Assembly (NCBI RefSeq): GCF_027622855.1
Contig: NZ_JAPZVR010000008.1
Span: 121,437 to 185,436 of the forward strand
Reading direction: 5' to 3'
Source: Glycomyces algeriensis
GTDB taxonomy: Bacteria; Actinomycetota; Actinomycetes; Mycobacteriales; Micromonosporaceae
Length of the DNA: 64,000 nucleotides
Of this stretch, positions 7,519 to 16,240 are shown piece after piece; the first letter of the stretch is position 1, and the number at the start of each line of letters is the position of its first letter. The notes under the pieces are model-generated. The model searched no databases and was not told the origin of the DNA. It saw nothing but the letters and a program-made list of their open reading frames with translations. The translations under genes and the position numbers were made by a program.

Positions 7519-8031
7519 ATGCGATTTCTGGCGGTCCCCGGGCGGGGCGTTCCCAAGGCGACGCATTGGCAGCGCGAGTGGGCTTCGCGCCCGGGCTGGG
7601 CGTGGGCGCCGGAGCCTCCGGGGCCGCCGCTGGTGCTCGCCGACCGCGTTGCGGCCCTGGACCTCGCGATCGGCGCCAGCGGGGAGCCGGTGGTCTTGGT
7701 GGCCCATTCGGCGGGCTGCATCGCGACGGTCATGTGGGCGGAGCGGCACCGCGGCCCGGTGTCGGCGGCGCTGCTGGTGACCCCGCCGTGGCTGCGCGAG
7801 GCCGAGCCGGATGCGGCGGCGGACTGGCGGGTGCCGATGGCGCCGTTGCCGTTCCGGGCCGTGCTGGTGGCGAGCCGCACCGACCCGTACTGCACGTTTG
7901 CGAGCGCTGGCGTCTACGCCGAGGCGTGGGGTGCGGAGCTGTTCGACGCCGGGGACGTGGGGCACCTGGACTCGAAGACCGGGTTCGGGCCCTGGCCGGC
8001 CGGGGAGGCCCTGGTGGCCGGCCTCGGTTGA
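7519..8031 (+). CDS. RBBP9/YdeN-type serine hydrolase
   Basis: A 170-aa alpha/beta hydrolase with the nucleophile elbow HSAGC (Ser at ~64), the acidic residue region SRTDPYC and the C-terminal DVGHLDSKTGFGPWPAG containing the catalytic His, the compact RBBP9/YdeN layout. The N-terminus (VPGRGVPKATHWQREW) is typical of the group, which acts on unidentified esters or peptides. It lies 29 bp after the GNAT gene and may be co-transcribed with it. Confidence 0.88.
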   Translation: MRFLAVPGRGVPKATHWQREWASRPGWAWAPEPPGPPLVLADRVAALDLAIGASGEPVVLVAHSAGCIATVMWAERHRGPVSAALLVTPPWLREAEPDAAADWRVPMAPLPFRAVLVASRTDPYCTFASAGVYAEAWGAELFDAGDVGHLDSKTGFGPWPAGEALVAGLG

Positions 8032-8049
8032 GCGGGGCTTTGCGGCGGG

Positions 8050-8922
8050 TCAGTCGAGCGGGTCGGCGAGGACCTGTGCGAGGTTGGCGGCCTGGACGCC
8101 TTCGGGGTCGGTGCCGGAGACGCCGGACATCATGATGAGCGCCTTCCACAGGGTCCAGGCCCGGGCGCGCGCCCACGTCCCGTCGTCGAGGCCGGCGGCG
8201 TCGCGGAACCGGGCCCGGTCGGGTCCGGTGAAGTAGGTCCAGGCGATCTGCAGGTCGCAGGCGGGGTCGCCGACGCCGCACGTGCCGAAGTCGATGAGCG
8301 CCGTCAGTGCGCCGCCCGAGGTGAGGAGGTTCCCCGGCGCGATGTCGCCGTGGAACCACACCGGCGCCCCGGTCCAGACCGTGCGCATCGCGCTCTCCCA
8401 CACCGCGGTGCACGCGGCCGCGTCGACGGTGCCGGCGAGGATCCGCAACGATTCCTGGACCTGGTCGGCGTAGGCGCTGGGGTGGCAGCCGCGGTAGAAC
8501 GAGTGCGCCCCCGCGGCCGGTCCCCCGGCCGATGGCACGTGCCGCAGTTCGGTGAGGATCGCGCCGAGGTCGGCGGCGAGCCGGGACCGGTCGACGTCGC
8601 CGGCGTCCATGAGGGCCTCGCCGTCGAGCCAGCGCCGGACCGACCACGGATGCGGGTACTCGGGTGAGGGCGTGCCGGTGGCGACGGGTGCGGGGACCGG
8701 GACCGGCAGGTGCGCGGCGAGCACCGGCAGGGCCCGGTCCTCTTTCGCGACGGCGGCGACGTAGCCGGGGCCGCTGGGCAGGCGGACCGCGAGTGTCTCG
8801 CCGAGGCGGAAGGTGCGGTTGTCCCAGCCTTGGCGGGGGACGGGTGCGACGGGCAGGTGGGCCCATTGCGGGAACTGGTCGGCGACGAGCGTGGTCACGA
8901 GGTCGGCGGTGATGTCGGTCAA
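8050..8922 (-). CDS. Aminoglycoside phosphotransferase family kinase
   Basis: A 290-aa kinase of the APH superfamily. Visible motifs are the N-lobe RQGWDNRTFRLG, the catalytic loop WFHGDIAPGNLL (His-Gly-Asp and Asn) and the metal-binding LIDFGTCGVGDPACDL. The start is TTG at 8922 with AAAGG six bases upstream; a GTG a few codons on is possible. It is last in a three-gene minus-strand operon with a P-loop protein (10 bp upstream) and a nucleotidyltransferase. Natural substrate unknown; resistance cannot be assumed. Confidence 0.88.
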   Translation of the reverse strand: MTDITADLVTTLVADQFPQWAHLPVAPVPRQGWDNRTFRLGETLAVRLPSGPGYVAAVAKEDRALPVLAAHLPVPVPAPVATGTPSPEYPHPWSVRRWLDGEALMDAGDVDRSRLAADLGAILTELRHVPSAGGPAAGAHSFYRGCHPSAYADQVQESLRILAGTVDAAACTAVWESAMRTVWTGAPVWFHGDIAPGNLLTSGGALTALIDFGTCGVGDPACDLQIAWTYFTGPDRARFRDAAGLDDGTWARARAWTLWKALIMMSGVSGTDPEGVQAANLAQVLADPLD

Positions 8923-8932
8923 GGGGGGCCTT

Positions 8933-9469
8933 TCACGGGGTCGCGGCGAGGTCGAGGGTGCGGCGGGCGCGGTGGGCCGGTGCGGCGGCGGGGACGCGGA
9001 CCACGGTGTAGCCGTGCTCGGTGTAGGCCTCGACGTGGACGTGTTCGACGCGGCGGGCCTCGTCGAGGCCGATGCGGCGCACCGGGGTCGCGGTGATGGA
9101 TCCGAGCAGGTCGAACAGGAGGACGCGCGGCTCGTAGAGGCCTTGGATGCGGTCGAGTTCGGCGGCGAGGACCGGGCCGACGGGCGCGCCGGTGTACCGG
9201 GCGAGGGCGAGGGTGCAGACCGGGGACCGGTCGAACCACTGGACCGGCCCCGGCAGTGCTGCGGCTTCGGTCTGGCGGTCGCGTTGGAGGGCGGCGACCC
9301 GTTCGGTGAAGTCCGTTCGCTCCCATGGGGTGTCGTCGCCGTCGGCTTGGGCGGCCTCGATGAGGTCGGTGGCGGCTTCGGGGACGACGGTGTGCCCGGC
9401 TGCGGCCAGGAGCCGCAGGACGGTGGTCTTGCCGGCGCCGGGGGCGCCGGTGACGATCTGGCGGCGCAA
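8933..9469 (-). CDS. AAA/P-loop ATPase (AAA_28-like)
   Basis: A 178-aa single-domain P-loop protein. Walker A is at the N-terminus (GAPGAGKTT, residues ~8-16), a Walker-B-like DRSP is central (FDRSPVCTLALA), and VLLFDLLG lies later. The TTG start is supported by GAGGAG eight bases upstream, inside the end of the preceding gene. It resembles small AAA_28 ATPases, often predicted kinases. It is flanked within 12 bp by a nucleotidyltransferase and an APH kinase, so the operon holds three different nucleotide-handling folds. Confidence 0.8.
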   Translation of the reverse strand: MRRQIVTGAPGAGKTTVLRLLAAAGHTVVPEAATDLIEAAQADGDDTPWERTDFTERVAALQRDRQTEAAALPGPVQWFDRSPVCTLALARYTGAPVGPVLAAELDRIQGLYEPRVLLFDLLGSITATPVRRIGLDEARRVEHVHVEAYTEHGYTVVRVPAAAPAHRARRTLDLAATP

Positions 9470-9481
9470 CAGGGGTGCTCC

Positions 9482-10243
9482 TCAGTGCTCGGTGAGGCCG
9501 CAGGCGGTGCGGACGACGGCTTTCGCGTCGCCTTCGAGGTGGTGTTCGAGGCGGGCGGCGGCGTGCCGGTACAGGGCCAGGGCCGCCCGGCATCCGGCTT
9601 CGTGTCCGGCCCCGGTGATGCCGGCGGCGTCGTCCCACGCGGTGGCCCAGGCGGGGCCTTCGGCGGCGGCGACGGCGTCCCACAGGTCGTTCTCGGAGTC
9701 GCAGACCAGCCGGTCCGCGACCGACATCGCGTACCCCAGTTGGAGGGCGAGGATCGCCCGGTTGGCGGCCGCGGCCCGGGGCCGCCCGCGGTCGAGCATG
9801 CCGCGGGTCTTGTGGACCTCTTCGGCCAGGCCGACGAGTTCCCCTGCGGCCCAGCGGTCCGCTTCGGCGCCGATCTCGTCCCAGGTCCAAGAGTCTGCTC
9901 GGGCCTGGAGCCGGGCCAGGTGCCCCTCGGGGTCGTGGAGCAGGCGTGCCCGCCGCCACGCGCCGACGGCGACGACCGCCTCCCACGGGCGCGTGAAGGC
10001 CCCTTCGAGGTCGGCGAGGGTCTTGCGGGTCAGGGTGACCATGCGGCCCTCGACCTGCCGGATCTCCGTCCCGGCATCGGACGCCGCGGCGAGGAACAGG
10101 TCGATGTCGGAGTGGGGGTGGTCGGTGCCCTGGGCGACCGACCCGAACAGGGCGACGCCGAGCGCACCGGGCGCCAGGTCGGCCGCGAGCCGCTCACTGA
10201 TCGCCAGCGCGTGGAGGGTGTGGTGCACGCGTCGAGTATTCAC
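9482..10243 (-). CDS. Nucleotidyltransferase-domain protein
   Basis: A 253-aa protein with a pol-beta-type nucleotidyltransferase core: LGVALFGSVAQGTDHPHSDIDLFL (key GS and D-x-D: GSVAQG, SDIDLFL), followed by a helical domain like those of aminoglycoside nucleotidyltransferases. GTG at 10243 or 10228 are both possible; neither has a clear Shine-Dalgarno. It heads the three-gene operon with the P-loop and APH-like genes. The substrate could be a small molecule or a protein; the sequence does not decide. Confidence 0.8.
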   Translation of the reverse strand: MNTRRVHHTLHALAISERLAADLAPGALGVALFGSVAQGTDHPHSDIDLFLAAASDAGTEIRQVEGRMVTLTRKTLADLEGAFTRPWEAVVAVGAWRRARLLHDPEGHLARLQARADSWTWDEIGAEADRWAAGELVGLAEEVHKTRGMLDRGRPRAAAANRAILALQLGYAMSVADRLVCDSENDLWDAVAAAEGPAWATAWDDAAGITGAGHEAGCRAALALYRHAAARLEHHLEGDAKAVVRTACGLTEH

Positions 10244-10271
10244 ACCCGCGGGGCGGGGTGTCGACCGGTTT

Positions 10272-10646
10272 TCAGACGCTGCGGTAGTACGCGATCTTCC
10301 CCGAGATGTAGTCGCGTTTCGCGGCGAGGTCGTCCAGGGAGGCGTCCACGGCGACCCGGTGGGCCTCCAGGAGCCGGATCCGCTCGGGGATCGTGTGGTC
10401 GCCGTCGCGCACGAGCGCGGCGAAGCGGGCCATCTGCTCCACGGGCATCCCGGTGTCGCGCAGGCATTTGAGGGTGCCGAGCCATTCGAGGTCGCCGTCG
10501 GTGAACCGCCGCTGCCCGGTCGCGTTGCGCCGCACCTCGTCGATGAGGCCGATCCGCTCGTAGTACCGCAGGGTGTCCATGGAGAAGCCGGAGCGGCGAG
10601 CGCATTCGCCGATCGTGTACACGGGGGCCGTTGCATTGTCTGCCAC
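10272..10646 (-). CDS. MerR family transcriptional regulator
   Basis: A 124-aa MerR-type activator: N-terminal winged helix (YTIGECARRSGFSMDTLRYYERIGLI, cited as TLRYYERIGLI) and a C-terminal dimerisation coiled coil. No metal-binding cysteines are seen, so it belongs with the aldehyde/oxidative-stress MerR proteins. GTG at 10646 fits the family start. It is divergent from an aldo-keto reductase whose promoter holds a classic MerR dyad, the probable target. Confidence 0.9.
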   Translation of the reverse strand: MADNATAPVYTIGECARRSGFSMDTLRYYERIGLIDEVRRNATGQRRFTDGDLEWLGTLKCLRDTGMPVEQMARFAALVRDGDHTIPERIRLLEAHRVAVDASLDDLAAKRDYISGKIAYYRSV

Positions 10647-10683
10647 GAGCAATGACGATACCTCACGTCGGCTGCCTGCGGGT

Positions 10684-10713
10684 TTGCGTTGGAGTCCACT
10701 CCAGGTCTTAGCG
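10684..10713 (+). promoter_or_regulatory. MerR-type promoter/operator of the aldo-keto reductase
   Basis: TTGCGT (10684-10689) and a TTAGCG-like -10 (10708-10713) enclose the dyad TGGAGTCCACTCCA (10690-10703). The dyad in an over-long spacer is the diagnostic layout for MerR activation by DNA distortion. The regulator gene is adjacent and divergent. Confidence 0.8.
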
Positions 10714-10747
10714 TCGGCACCACAGAAGCGAACGAGAGGAGACCGCT

Positions 10748-11713
10748 GTGGAGCGGATCGCATTGGGGACGAACGAGATCGCGGTGTCGCGCCTGTGCCT
10801 GGGGGCCATGGCCCTGGGCGGCGTGCAGGACGAGGCGACGAGCTTCGCGATCCTGGACCGGTTCGTGGAACTGGGCGGGAATTTCATCGACACCGCCAAC
10901 TGCTACATGTTCTGGATCGACGGGGGCACCGGCGACGAGTCGGAGCTGCAGCTGGGGCGCTGGCTTGCCGCGCGCGGCAACCGCGACGACCTGGTGATCG
11001 CCACGAAGGTGGGCCGGCGGCCGTCGTTCCCCGGCGGGGGCATGGACCATTCGGAGCCGTTGACGCCCGAGCGGATCGCCGCGGGCCTGGACGAGTCGCT
11101 GGAGCGGCTCGGCACGGACCGGGTGGACCTGTTCTGGTCGCACCGCGACGACCGGGACACGCCGCTGGAGGACACCGTGGCCGGGTTCGACGCGGTGGTG
11201 CGGGCCGGGAAGGCCCGGATGGTCGGGGCGTCGAACCACGCCGGGTGGCGGGTCGAGCGGGCCCGCGCGATCGCGGAGGCCACCGGTGCCGCGGCGTACA
11301 CGGCGATGCAGAACCGGTACTCGTACCTGCAGCCGCGCCCGGGGACCGTGCTCCCCGAGGGCGGGCACGTGCACGCCGCGGCCGACGACCTCGACTATGT
11401 GGCCGGGACGCCGGGGACGGCGCTGCTGGCGTACTCCTCGCTCCTGACCGGGGTGTACACGAACCCGGCGAAGCAGCTGGGCGAGCATTACCGCCACCCG
11501 GGGACCGAGGCGCGCCTGCGGGTCCTGGACGAGGTCGCGGCCGAGACCGGGGCGACGCGCAACCAGGTGGTGCTGGCGTGGCTCGCCGGGCACGAGGCGC
11601 CGGTCATTCCCCTGGTGGGGGTGTCGTCGGTGGCGCAGCTGGACGAGGTCGCGGCCGGGTTCGACGTGAAGCTCGACGCCGACCAGTGGGCGCGCCTGAC
11701 CGCGGCGGCCTAG
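10748..11713 (+). CDS. Aldo/keto reductase
   Basis: A 321-aa NADPH-dependent aldo-keto reductase (TIM barrel). The family tetrad region is visible: NFIDTANCYMF (Asp, Tyr), VIATKVGR (Lys), LFWSHRDD (His), and the C-terminal GVSSVAQLDE that binds NADPH. The start is GTG with GAGGAG just upstream. Divergent MerR regulator and dyad promoter suggest induction by reactive carbonyls or their precursors (inference from AKR-MerR pairs elsewhere). Confidence 0.92.
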   Translation: MERIALGTNEIAVSRLCLGAMALGGVQDEATSFAILDRFVELGGNFIDTANCYMFWIDGGTGDESELQLGRWLAARGNRDDLVIATKVGRRPSFPGGGMDHSEPLTPERIAAGLDESLERLGTDRVDLFWSHRDDRDTPLEDTVAGFDAVVRAGKARMVGASNHAGWRVERARAIAEATGAAAYTAMQNRYSYLQPRPGTVLPEGGHVHAAADDLDYVAGTPGTALLAYSSLLTGVYTNPAKQLGEHYRHPGTEARLRVLDEVAAETGATRNQVVLAWLAGHEAPVIPLVGVSSVAQLDEVAAGFDVKLDADQWARLTAAA

Positions 11714-11719
11714 CGGGCG

Positions 11720-12139
11720 TCAGCCGAGGAAGCTGAGCCTGACGGTCCGGTCGGGGTTGTCGCGGTTGGTGTCGACCAGCAGCACCGACTGCCAGGTGCC
11801 CAGGGCGAGGCGCCCGGCGATGACCGGGAGCGTGGCGTGCGGCGCGACCAGGGCGGGCAGGACGTGGTCCCGGCCGTGCCCGGTCGAGCCGTGCTGGTGG
11901 CGCCACCGGTCGGTGCGCGGGAGGAGGTCGGCGAGGGCGTCCAGGAGGTCCTCGTCCGACCCCGCCCCGGTCTCGATGACGGCGATCCCGGCGGTGGCGT
12001 GCGGGACGAACACGTTGAGCAGGCCGTCGCGGGCGCCGTTGGCGGCCAGGAACGCCTCGCAGTCGCCGGTGAGGTCCTTGACGGTCTCGCGGCGTCCGGT
12101 GTGGACGGCGATGGTGGTGCTGTAGAACGCCGAATTCAT
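11720..12139 (-). CDS. YjbQ/UPF0047 family protein
   Basis: A 139-aa protein of the YjbQ family, for which a side activity as thiamine-phosphate synthase has been reported; the in-vivo role is unresolved. Signature residues are visible: VFVPHATAGIAVIE, RWRHQHGSTGHGRDHVLPAL (cited as GHGRDHVLPAL) and LGTWQSVLLVDTN. ATG at 12139 begins the conserved sequence. Convergent with the aldo-keto reductase, only 6 bp apart. Confidence 0.9.
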   Translation of the reverse strand: MNSAFYSTTIAVHTGRRETVKDLTGDCEAFLAANGARDGLLNVFVPHATAGIAVIETGAGSDEDLLDALADLLPRTDRWRHQHGSTGHGRDHVLPALVAPHATLPVIAGRLALGTWQSVLLVDTNRDNPDRTVRLSFLG

Positions 12140-12214
12140 AACCGCCGATCTTGCCACGCCGCACCCTGTCGTACCGTCGGGGTATGTTGCGTCCATGGCG
12201 GCGAGAGGGGATCA

Positions 12215-12751
12215 ATGCGGACGTATGCAGTGCTGCTGCGGGGCGTGAACGTGGGCGGGCACCGGAAGGTGCCCATGGCCCGGCTGCGCGAGGCGCTCGA
12301 GGCGGCCGGCTTCGACCGGGTCCGCACCTACATCCAGTCCGGGAACATCGTCCTCGACACCGAACTGGACGCGGGCGCGGCGGGCAAGGCCGTCGCGGCG
12401 GTGATCCTCGCCGAGTTCGGGCACACCGTGCCGGTCATGGTCCGCACCGGCGCCGACCTGGACCGGGTCATGGGCGCGGACCCGTTCGCGGGCCGGGGCC
12501 TGGACGAGTCGAAGGTGGCCGTGACGTTCCTGTCCGGGCCCGCCCCCGACCTGACCGTCCCCGCCGGGCAACCCGAAGAGGCCCACGTCGACGGCACCGA
12601 AGTGTGGGTGTACTACCCCGACGGCATGGGCCGCTCCACACTGGAGCGGACCGGGTTCTGGAAGCCCCTCGGCGGCCTCGACGCCACGGCCCGGAACCTC
12701 CGCACCGTCCGGAGACTGCGCGACATGGCCGCCGACGACACACGGGAATGA
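12215..12751 (+). CDS. DUF1697 protein
   Basis: A 178-aa cytoplasmic protein of the DUF1697 family: N-terminal YAVLLRGVNVGGHRKVPM, central YIQSGNIVL and C-terminal ATARNLRTVRRL are the recognised signatures. No biochemical role is established. ATG at 12215 follows GAGAGGGGA. Stands between YjbQ (divergent) and the recombinase (same strand, 28 bp on). Confidence 0.92.
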   Translation: MRTYAVLLRGVNVGGHRKVPMARLREALEAAGFDRVRTYIQSGNIVLDTELDAGAAGKAVAAVILAEFGHTVPVMVRTGADLDRVMGADPFAGRGLDESKVAVTFLSGPAPDLTVPAGQPEEAHVDGTEVWVYYPDGMGRSTLERTGFWKPLGGLDATARNLRTVRRLRDMAADDTRE

Positions 12752-12779
12752 CTGCGGGAGTTGGACTATCGTGGGACGC

Positions 12780-13754
12780 ATGTCCGCTGAGATCGCAGGG
12801 ATCGACTGGAGCAACCGGCCCGCACCGGCCCCGCCCGGCGCCGACCCCTACCGCGCCTACCTGGACACCCTCGGGTCCGCCGAATCGCGGCGGACCATGC
12901 GCGGCTGCCTCGACCGCATCGCGCAGCTCCTCTCCGGCGACCCCGACACGAACGGCGAAGGCCAGCCCTGGCACCTGCTCCGCTACGAGCACACCTCCCG
13001 GCTGCGCGCGGCCATGATCGACGCCGGCTGGTCCGGCGCCTACGTCAACAAGCACCTCGCGGCCCTGCGCCGCGTCCTCAAAGAGGCCTGGCGGCTCGAC
13101 CTCATGGCCGCCGACGACTACCAGCGGGCCTGCGACCTCCAACCGGTCAAAGCCCAGCGCCTCCCCGTCGGCCAGCAGGTCGACGCCGAAGCGCTCGGCG
13201 CCGCCCTCTACGCCTGCGACGCCGACCCCGGCCCCGCCGGCGCCCGCGACGCCGCCGTCCTGGCCACCCTCTACTCCACCGGCTGCCGCCGCTCCGAGAT
13301 CGCCTCCATGCGCCTGGCCGACTACGACCCCGCCGAGCGCTCCATCCGCATCGTCGGCAAAGGCAACAAGGAACGCGCCGTCTACGTCACCGAAGCCGCC
13401 CAAGCCCGCATCGACCGCTGGACCGCCGTCCGCGGCAACGACGCCGGCGCCCTGTTCTGCCCCATCAACAAGGCCGGGCGCCTGCGCCGCACCGGCAACC
13501 AGCTCTCGGGCATGACCGGCCAGGCCATCGCCGACCTCCTCATGAAACGCCTCATCGAAGCCGGCCAGCGCCGCCACACCCCCCACGACTTCCGCCGCAC
13601 GTTCATCGGCGAACTCCTCGACGCCGGCGTCGACCTGGCCATCACCCAGTCCCTGGTCGGCCACGCCTCCCCGGCGACCACCGCCCGCTACGACCGCCGC
13701 CCGGCCCGCCGCTCCCGCGAGGCCGTCGACCGCCTCCAGCTCCCCGAATCGTGA
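12780..13754 (+). CDS. Tyrosine recombinase/integrase
   Basis: A 324-aa site-specific recombinase. An N-terminal SAM-like core-binding domain (to ~residue 125) precedes a catalytic domain with all expected residues: Arg in STGCRRSEI, Lys in GKGNKER, HxxR in HDFRRTF, His in VGHASPATT and the nucleophile Tyr in ARYDRR. It resembles phage or solo integrases more than XerC/D. No excisionase, att repeat, tRNA or cargo could be identified beside it, and codon use matches neighbours. It may act in trans or be a domesticated remnant. GTG at 12771 is an alternative start. Confidence 0.88.
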   Translation: MSAEIAGIDWSNRPAPAPPGADPYRAYLDTLGSAESRRTMRGCLDRIAQLLSGDPDTNGEGQPWHLLRYEHTSRLRAAMIDAGWSGAYVNKHLAALRRVLKEAWRLDLMAADDYQRACDLQPVKAQRLPVGQQVDAEALGAALYACDADPGPAGARDAAVLATLYSTGCRRSEIASMRLADYDPAERSIRIVGKGNKERAVYVTEAAQARIDRWTAVRGNDAGALFCPINKAGRLRRTGNQLSGMTGQAIADLLMKRLIEAGQRRHTPHDFRRTFIGELLDAGVDLAITQSLVGHASPATTARYDRRPARRSREAVDRLQLPES

Positions 13755-13803
13755 TGTCGATTTCTGGCTAGCCGTTGTCGGTCCCGCGGGGCAGTCTTGG
13801 GGC

Positions 13804-15300
13804 ATGGACTTTCACGCGATCATCGGCGACGAAGAGCGGATCCAGGCCGCCGTCGCCGGACGCGACGCCCGCTTCGACGGCTGGGTGTTCCTCGCCGTCA
13901 CCTCCACCCGCATCTACTGCCGCCCCTCCTGCCCGGCCGTCAAACCCAAACGCGAACACCAAAGGTTCTACCCGTCCGCGGCCGCCGCCCAGGACGCCGG
14001 CTACCGGGCGTGCAAACGCTGCCGCCCCGACGCCTCCCCCGGCTCCCCCGCCTGGGACTGGCGCACCGACGTGTGCGCCCGCGCCATGCGCCTCATCGGC
14101 GAAGGCGTCGTCGACCGCGACGGCGCCGCCGGCCTGGCCTCCCGCCTCGGCTACTCCCTGCGCCAACTCGAACGGCTCCTCATCGCCGAAGTCGGCGCCG
14201 GGCCCGCCGCGCTGGCCCGCGCCCAGCGCGCCCAAGTCGCCCGCACCCTCATCGAGAGCACCGACCTGCCCATGGGCCAGGTCGCGTTCGCCGCCGGGTT
14301 CGCCTCCATCCGCGCGTTCAACCGCGTCGTCGCCGACGTCTTCGCCTGCTCCCCCACCGAACTGCGCACCAAAGCGAAGGGCCGCACCGTGTCCGGCGGC
14401 GGCGCGATCACGCTCCGCCTGGCCTACCGCGAACCGTTCGAACCCTCCAACCTGTTCGGCCACCTCGCCGCCGCCGCGGCCCCCGGCGTCGAAGAATGGC
14501 AGGGCGGCGCCTACCGCCGCACCCTGCGCCTGCCCCACGGCCCCGGCACCGCTGCCTTGCGCCCCGGACCGGGCTACATCGAATGCCGCCTGCGCGTGGC
14601 CGACCTGCGGGATGTGACCATGGCGGTCGCCCGCTGCCGCCGCGCCCTGGACCTGGACGCCGACCCCCACGCCCCCATGGAGGCCCTCGCCGCCGACCCG
14701 GCCCTGGCACCCCTGGTCGCCAAGACCCCCGGCCGCCGCGTCCCGCGCAAAGCCGACGGCCCCGAGTACGCGATCCGCGCCGTCATCGGCCAGCAGATCG
14801 CCACCGCCTCCGCCGCGACGATCGCCGCGGGCCTGGCCGAACGCTACGGCGAGGCGGTCGAGGACCCCGACGGCGGCCTCACCCGGCTCTTCCCGTCACC
14901 GCAGGCGCTGGCCGAGGCCGACCCCGCGCACCTGCCGATGCCCGGCAAACGCAAGGCCACGGTGCTGGCGCTGGCGCGGGCCCTGGCGGAGGGCCGGGTC
15001 GACGTGGGGCCGGGCGTGGACTGGGCGAAGGCCCGCGAGGACCTGGCGGGCGTGCCGGGGGTGGGGCCGTGGACGATCGAGATGATCGCGATGCGGGCTC
15101 TGGGCGACCCGGACGCGTTCCCGGTGAAGGATCTGGGCGTGATCAAGGGCGCCCGGCACCTGGAGCTGGGGGCCGGGCGGGCGTTGGAGGCCCGTTCGCA
15201 GGCGTGGCGGCCGTGGCGGGCGTACGCGGTCCAGTATTTGTGGGCCTCCAGTGAGCATCCGACGAACCACCTGCCGACCGAAGTGAAAGCGAGCGTGTGA
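13804..15300 (+). CDS. Ada-AlkA fusion: methylphosphotriester sensor and 3-methyladenine DNA glycosylase
   Basis: A 498-aa bifunctional repair protein. Residues ~1-75 form the Ada zinc domain with four Cys (YCRPSCP and ACKRC), the first being the methyl acceptor. Residues ~80-185 are an AraC-type HTH (VAFAAGFASIRAFNR). The rest is AlkA: an N-terminal AlkA domain, then the HhH-GPD motif GVPGVGPWTIEMIAMR and the catalytic Asp in FPVKDLGV. It senses methylated DNA, may activate transcription, and excises alkylated bases. The stop overlaps the ogt start. Confidence 0.95.
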   Translation: MDFHAIIGDEERIQAAVAGRDARFDGWVFLAVTSTRIYCRPSCPAVKPKREHQRFYPSAAAAQDAGYRACKRCRPDASPGSPAWDWRTDVCARAMRLIGEGVVDRDGAAGLASRLGYSLRQLERLLIAEVGAGPAALARAQRAQVARTLIESTDLPMGQVAFAAGFASIRAFNRVVADVFACSPTELRTKAKGRTVSGGGAITLRLAYREPFEPSNLFGHLAAAAAPGVEEWQGGAYRRTLRLPHGPGTAALRPGPGYIECRLRVADLRDVTMAVARCRRALDLDADPHAPMEALAADPALAPLVAKTPGRRVPRKADGPEYAIRAVIGQQIATASAATIAAGLAERYGEAVEDPDGGLTRLFPSPQALAEADPAHLPMPGKRKATVLALARALAEGRVDVGPGVDWAKAREDLAGVPGVGPWTIEMIAMRALGDPDAFPVKDLGVIKGARHLELGAGRALEARSQAWRPWRAYAVQYLWASSEHPTNHLPTEVKASV

Positions 15301-15791
15301 TGAACAGCAGTGCCAGGCATCTGACGATGGAGTCCCCGCTGGGGCTCATGGCCGTCTCGGCGGTCGACGAGGGCGTCACCTACGTCCACATGGGCGTGGA
15401 GGAGATGAAGGACGCGTGGGGCCCGGAGGAGGCGACGCCGGTGCTGGAGGCCGCGGTCGACCAGCTCGAGGCGTACTTCGCGGGTGATCTGCAGGAGTTC
15501 GACCTGCCGTTGGCGGCGCAGGGGACGGCGTTCCAGCACCGGGTGTGGACCGAGCTGTGCCGCATCCCCTACGGCGAGACAGTGTCCTATCTGGATATTG
15601 CGGAGCGGCTGGGCGACCGGAAGGCGGTGCGGGCGGTGGGGTTGGCGAACGGGCGCAACCCGATCGCGATCGTCGTCCCCTGCCACCGGGTGATCGGCTC
15701 GAACGGGAAGCTCACCGGCTACGCCGGGGGCCTGTGGCGCAAGGAGCGGCTGCTGAACCTCGAGCGGGGCGAGCCGGCCCTGTTCGCCTAG
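15300..15791 (+). CDS. ogt: Methylated-DNA--[protein]-cysteine S-methyltransferase
   Basis: A 163-aa suicide repair protein that removes O6-methylguanine. The active-site PCHRV, the preceding VGLANGRNPIAIVVPC helix-turn and the C-terminal GGLWRKERLLNLE are all present. ATG at 15300 overlaps the stop of the Ada-AlkA gene; a GTG one codon earlier is also possible. Co-translation with the sensor-glycosylase gives an alkylation-repair operon covering methylphosphotriester, N3-methyladenine and O6-methylguanine lesions. Confidence 0.95.
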   Translation: MNSSARHLTMESPLGLMAVSAVDEGVTYVHMGVEEMKDAWGPEEATPVLEAAVDQLEAYFAGDLQEFDLPLAAQGTAFQHRVWTELCRIPYGETVSYLDIAERLGDRKAVRAVGLANGRNPIAIVVPCHRVIGSNGKLTGYAGGLWRKERLLNLERGEPALFA

Positions 15792-15796
15792 GGGCC

Positions 15797-16240
15797 CTAG
15801 ATGAGGGTGACGTTGAGCTGGACGGTGACGGCGTCGTCTTCGACGATGATGTTCGCGGCGTAGCAGATCTCGTCGTTGCAGGCGGCCGGGAGGGTCCCGG
15901 TGGTGGTGCCGCTGGGGGTGGTCCCGGCCAGCAGCGGGGCCTCCATGGCGTTGTCGGCGATGAAGTCGTCGAACGCGTCGGAGGGGATCTCGACGGTGAC
16001 CTCGGCCCGGTCGCCGGGGTTCGGCGACTCCATCTGGGTCAGGTCCGAGTCGGTGACCTCGGTGCCGTCGGGGAAGGTCAAGTGCGTCGCGGACTCGACG
16101 GTGGCGATGCCGGGCTGGGGCCCGCCTTCGACGGCCCAGCCGACGGCCCACACGGCCGCGAGCAGGCCGGCGGCGACGCACGCGAGCCAGACGGCGGCGA
16201 TGAGGGCGCGGCGGACCGTCGGCTGCGGCGGGGGTTTCAT
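15797..16240 (-). CDS. Membrane-anchored hypothetical protein
   Basis: A 147-aa protein with one N-terminal transmembrane segment (ALIAAVWLACVAAGLLAAVWAV region, residues ~12-33) and an extracytoplasmic domain rich in acidic residues and beta propensity, with a Cys pair near the end (AACNDEICY) that could form a disulfide. The family is not recognised; I infer only a type II membrane topology. Convergent with ogt, 5 bp apart. Confidence 0.6.
   Translation of the reverse strand: MKPPPQPTVRRALIAAVWLACVAAGLLAAVWAVGWAVEGGPQPGIATVESATHLTFPDGTEVTDSDLTQMESPNPGDRAEVTVEIPSDAFDDFIADNAMEAPLLAGTTPSGTTTGTLPAACNDEICYAANIIVEDDAVTVQLNVTLI

Noticed and set aside
8050..8922. Annotation as an aminoglycoside-resistance gene
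   Set aside because: The fold is shared by many kinases with other substrates; motifs alone do not show resistance.
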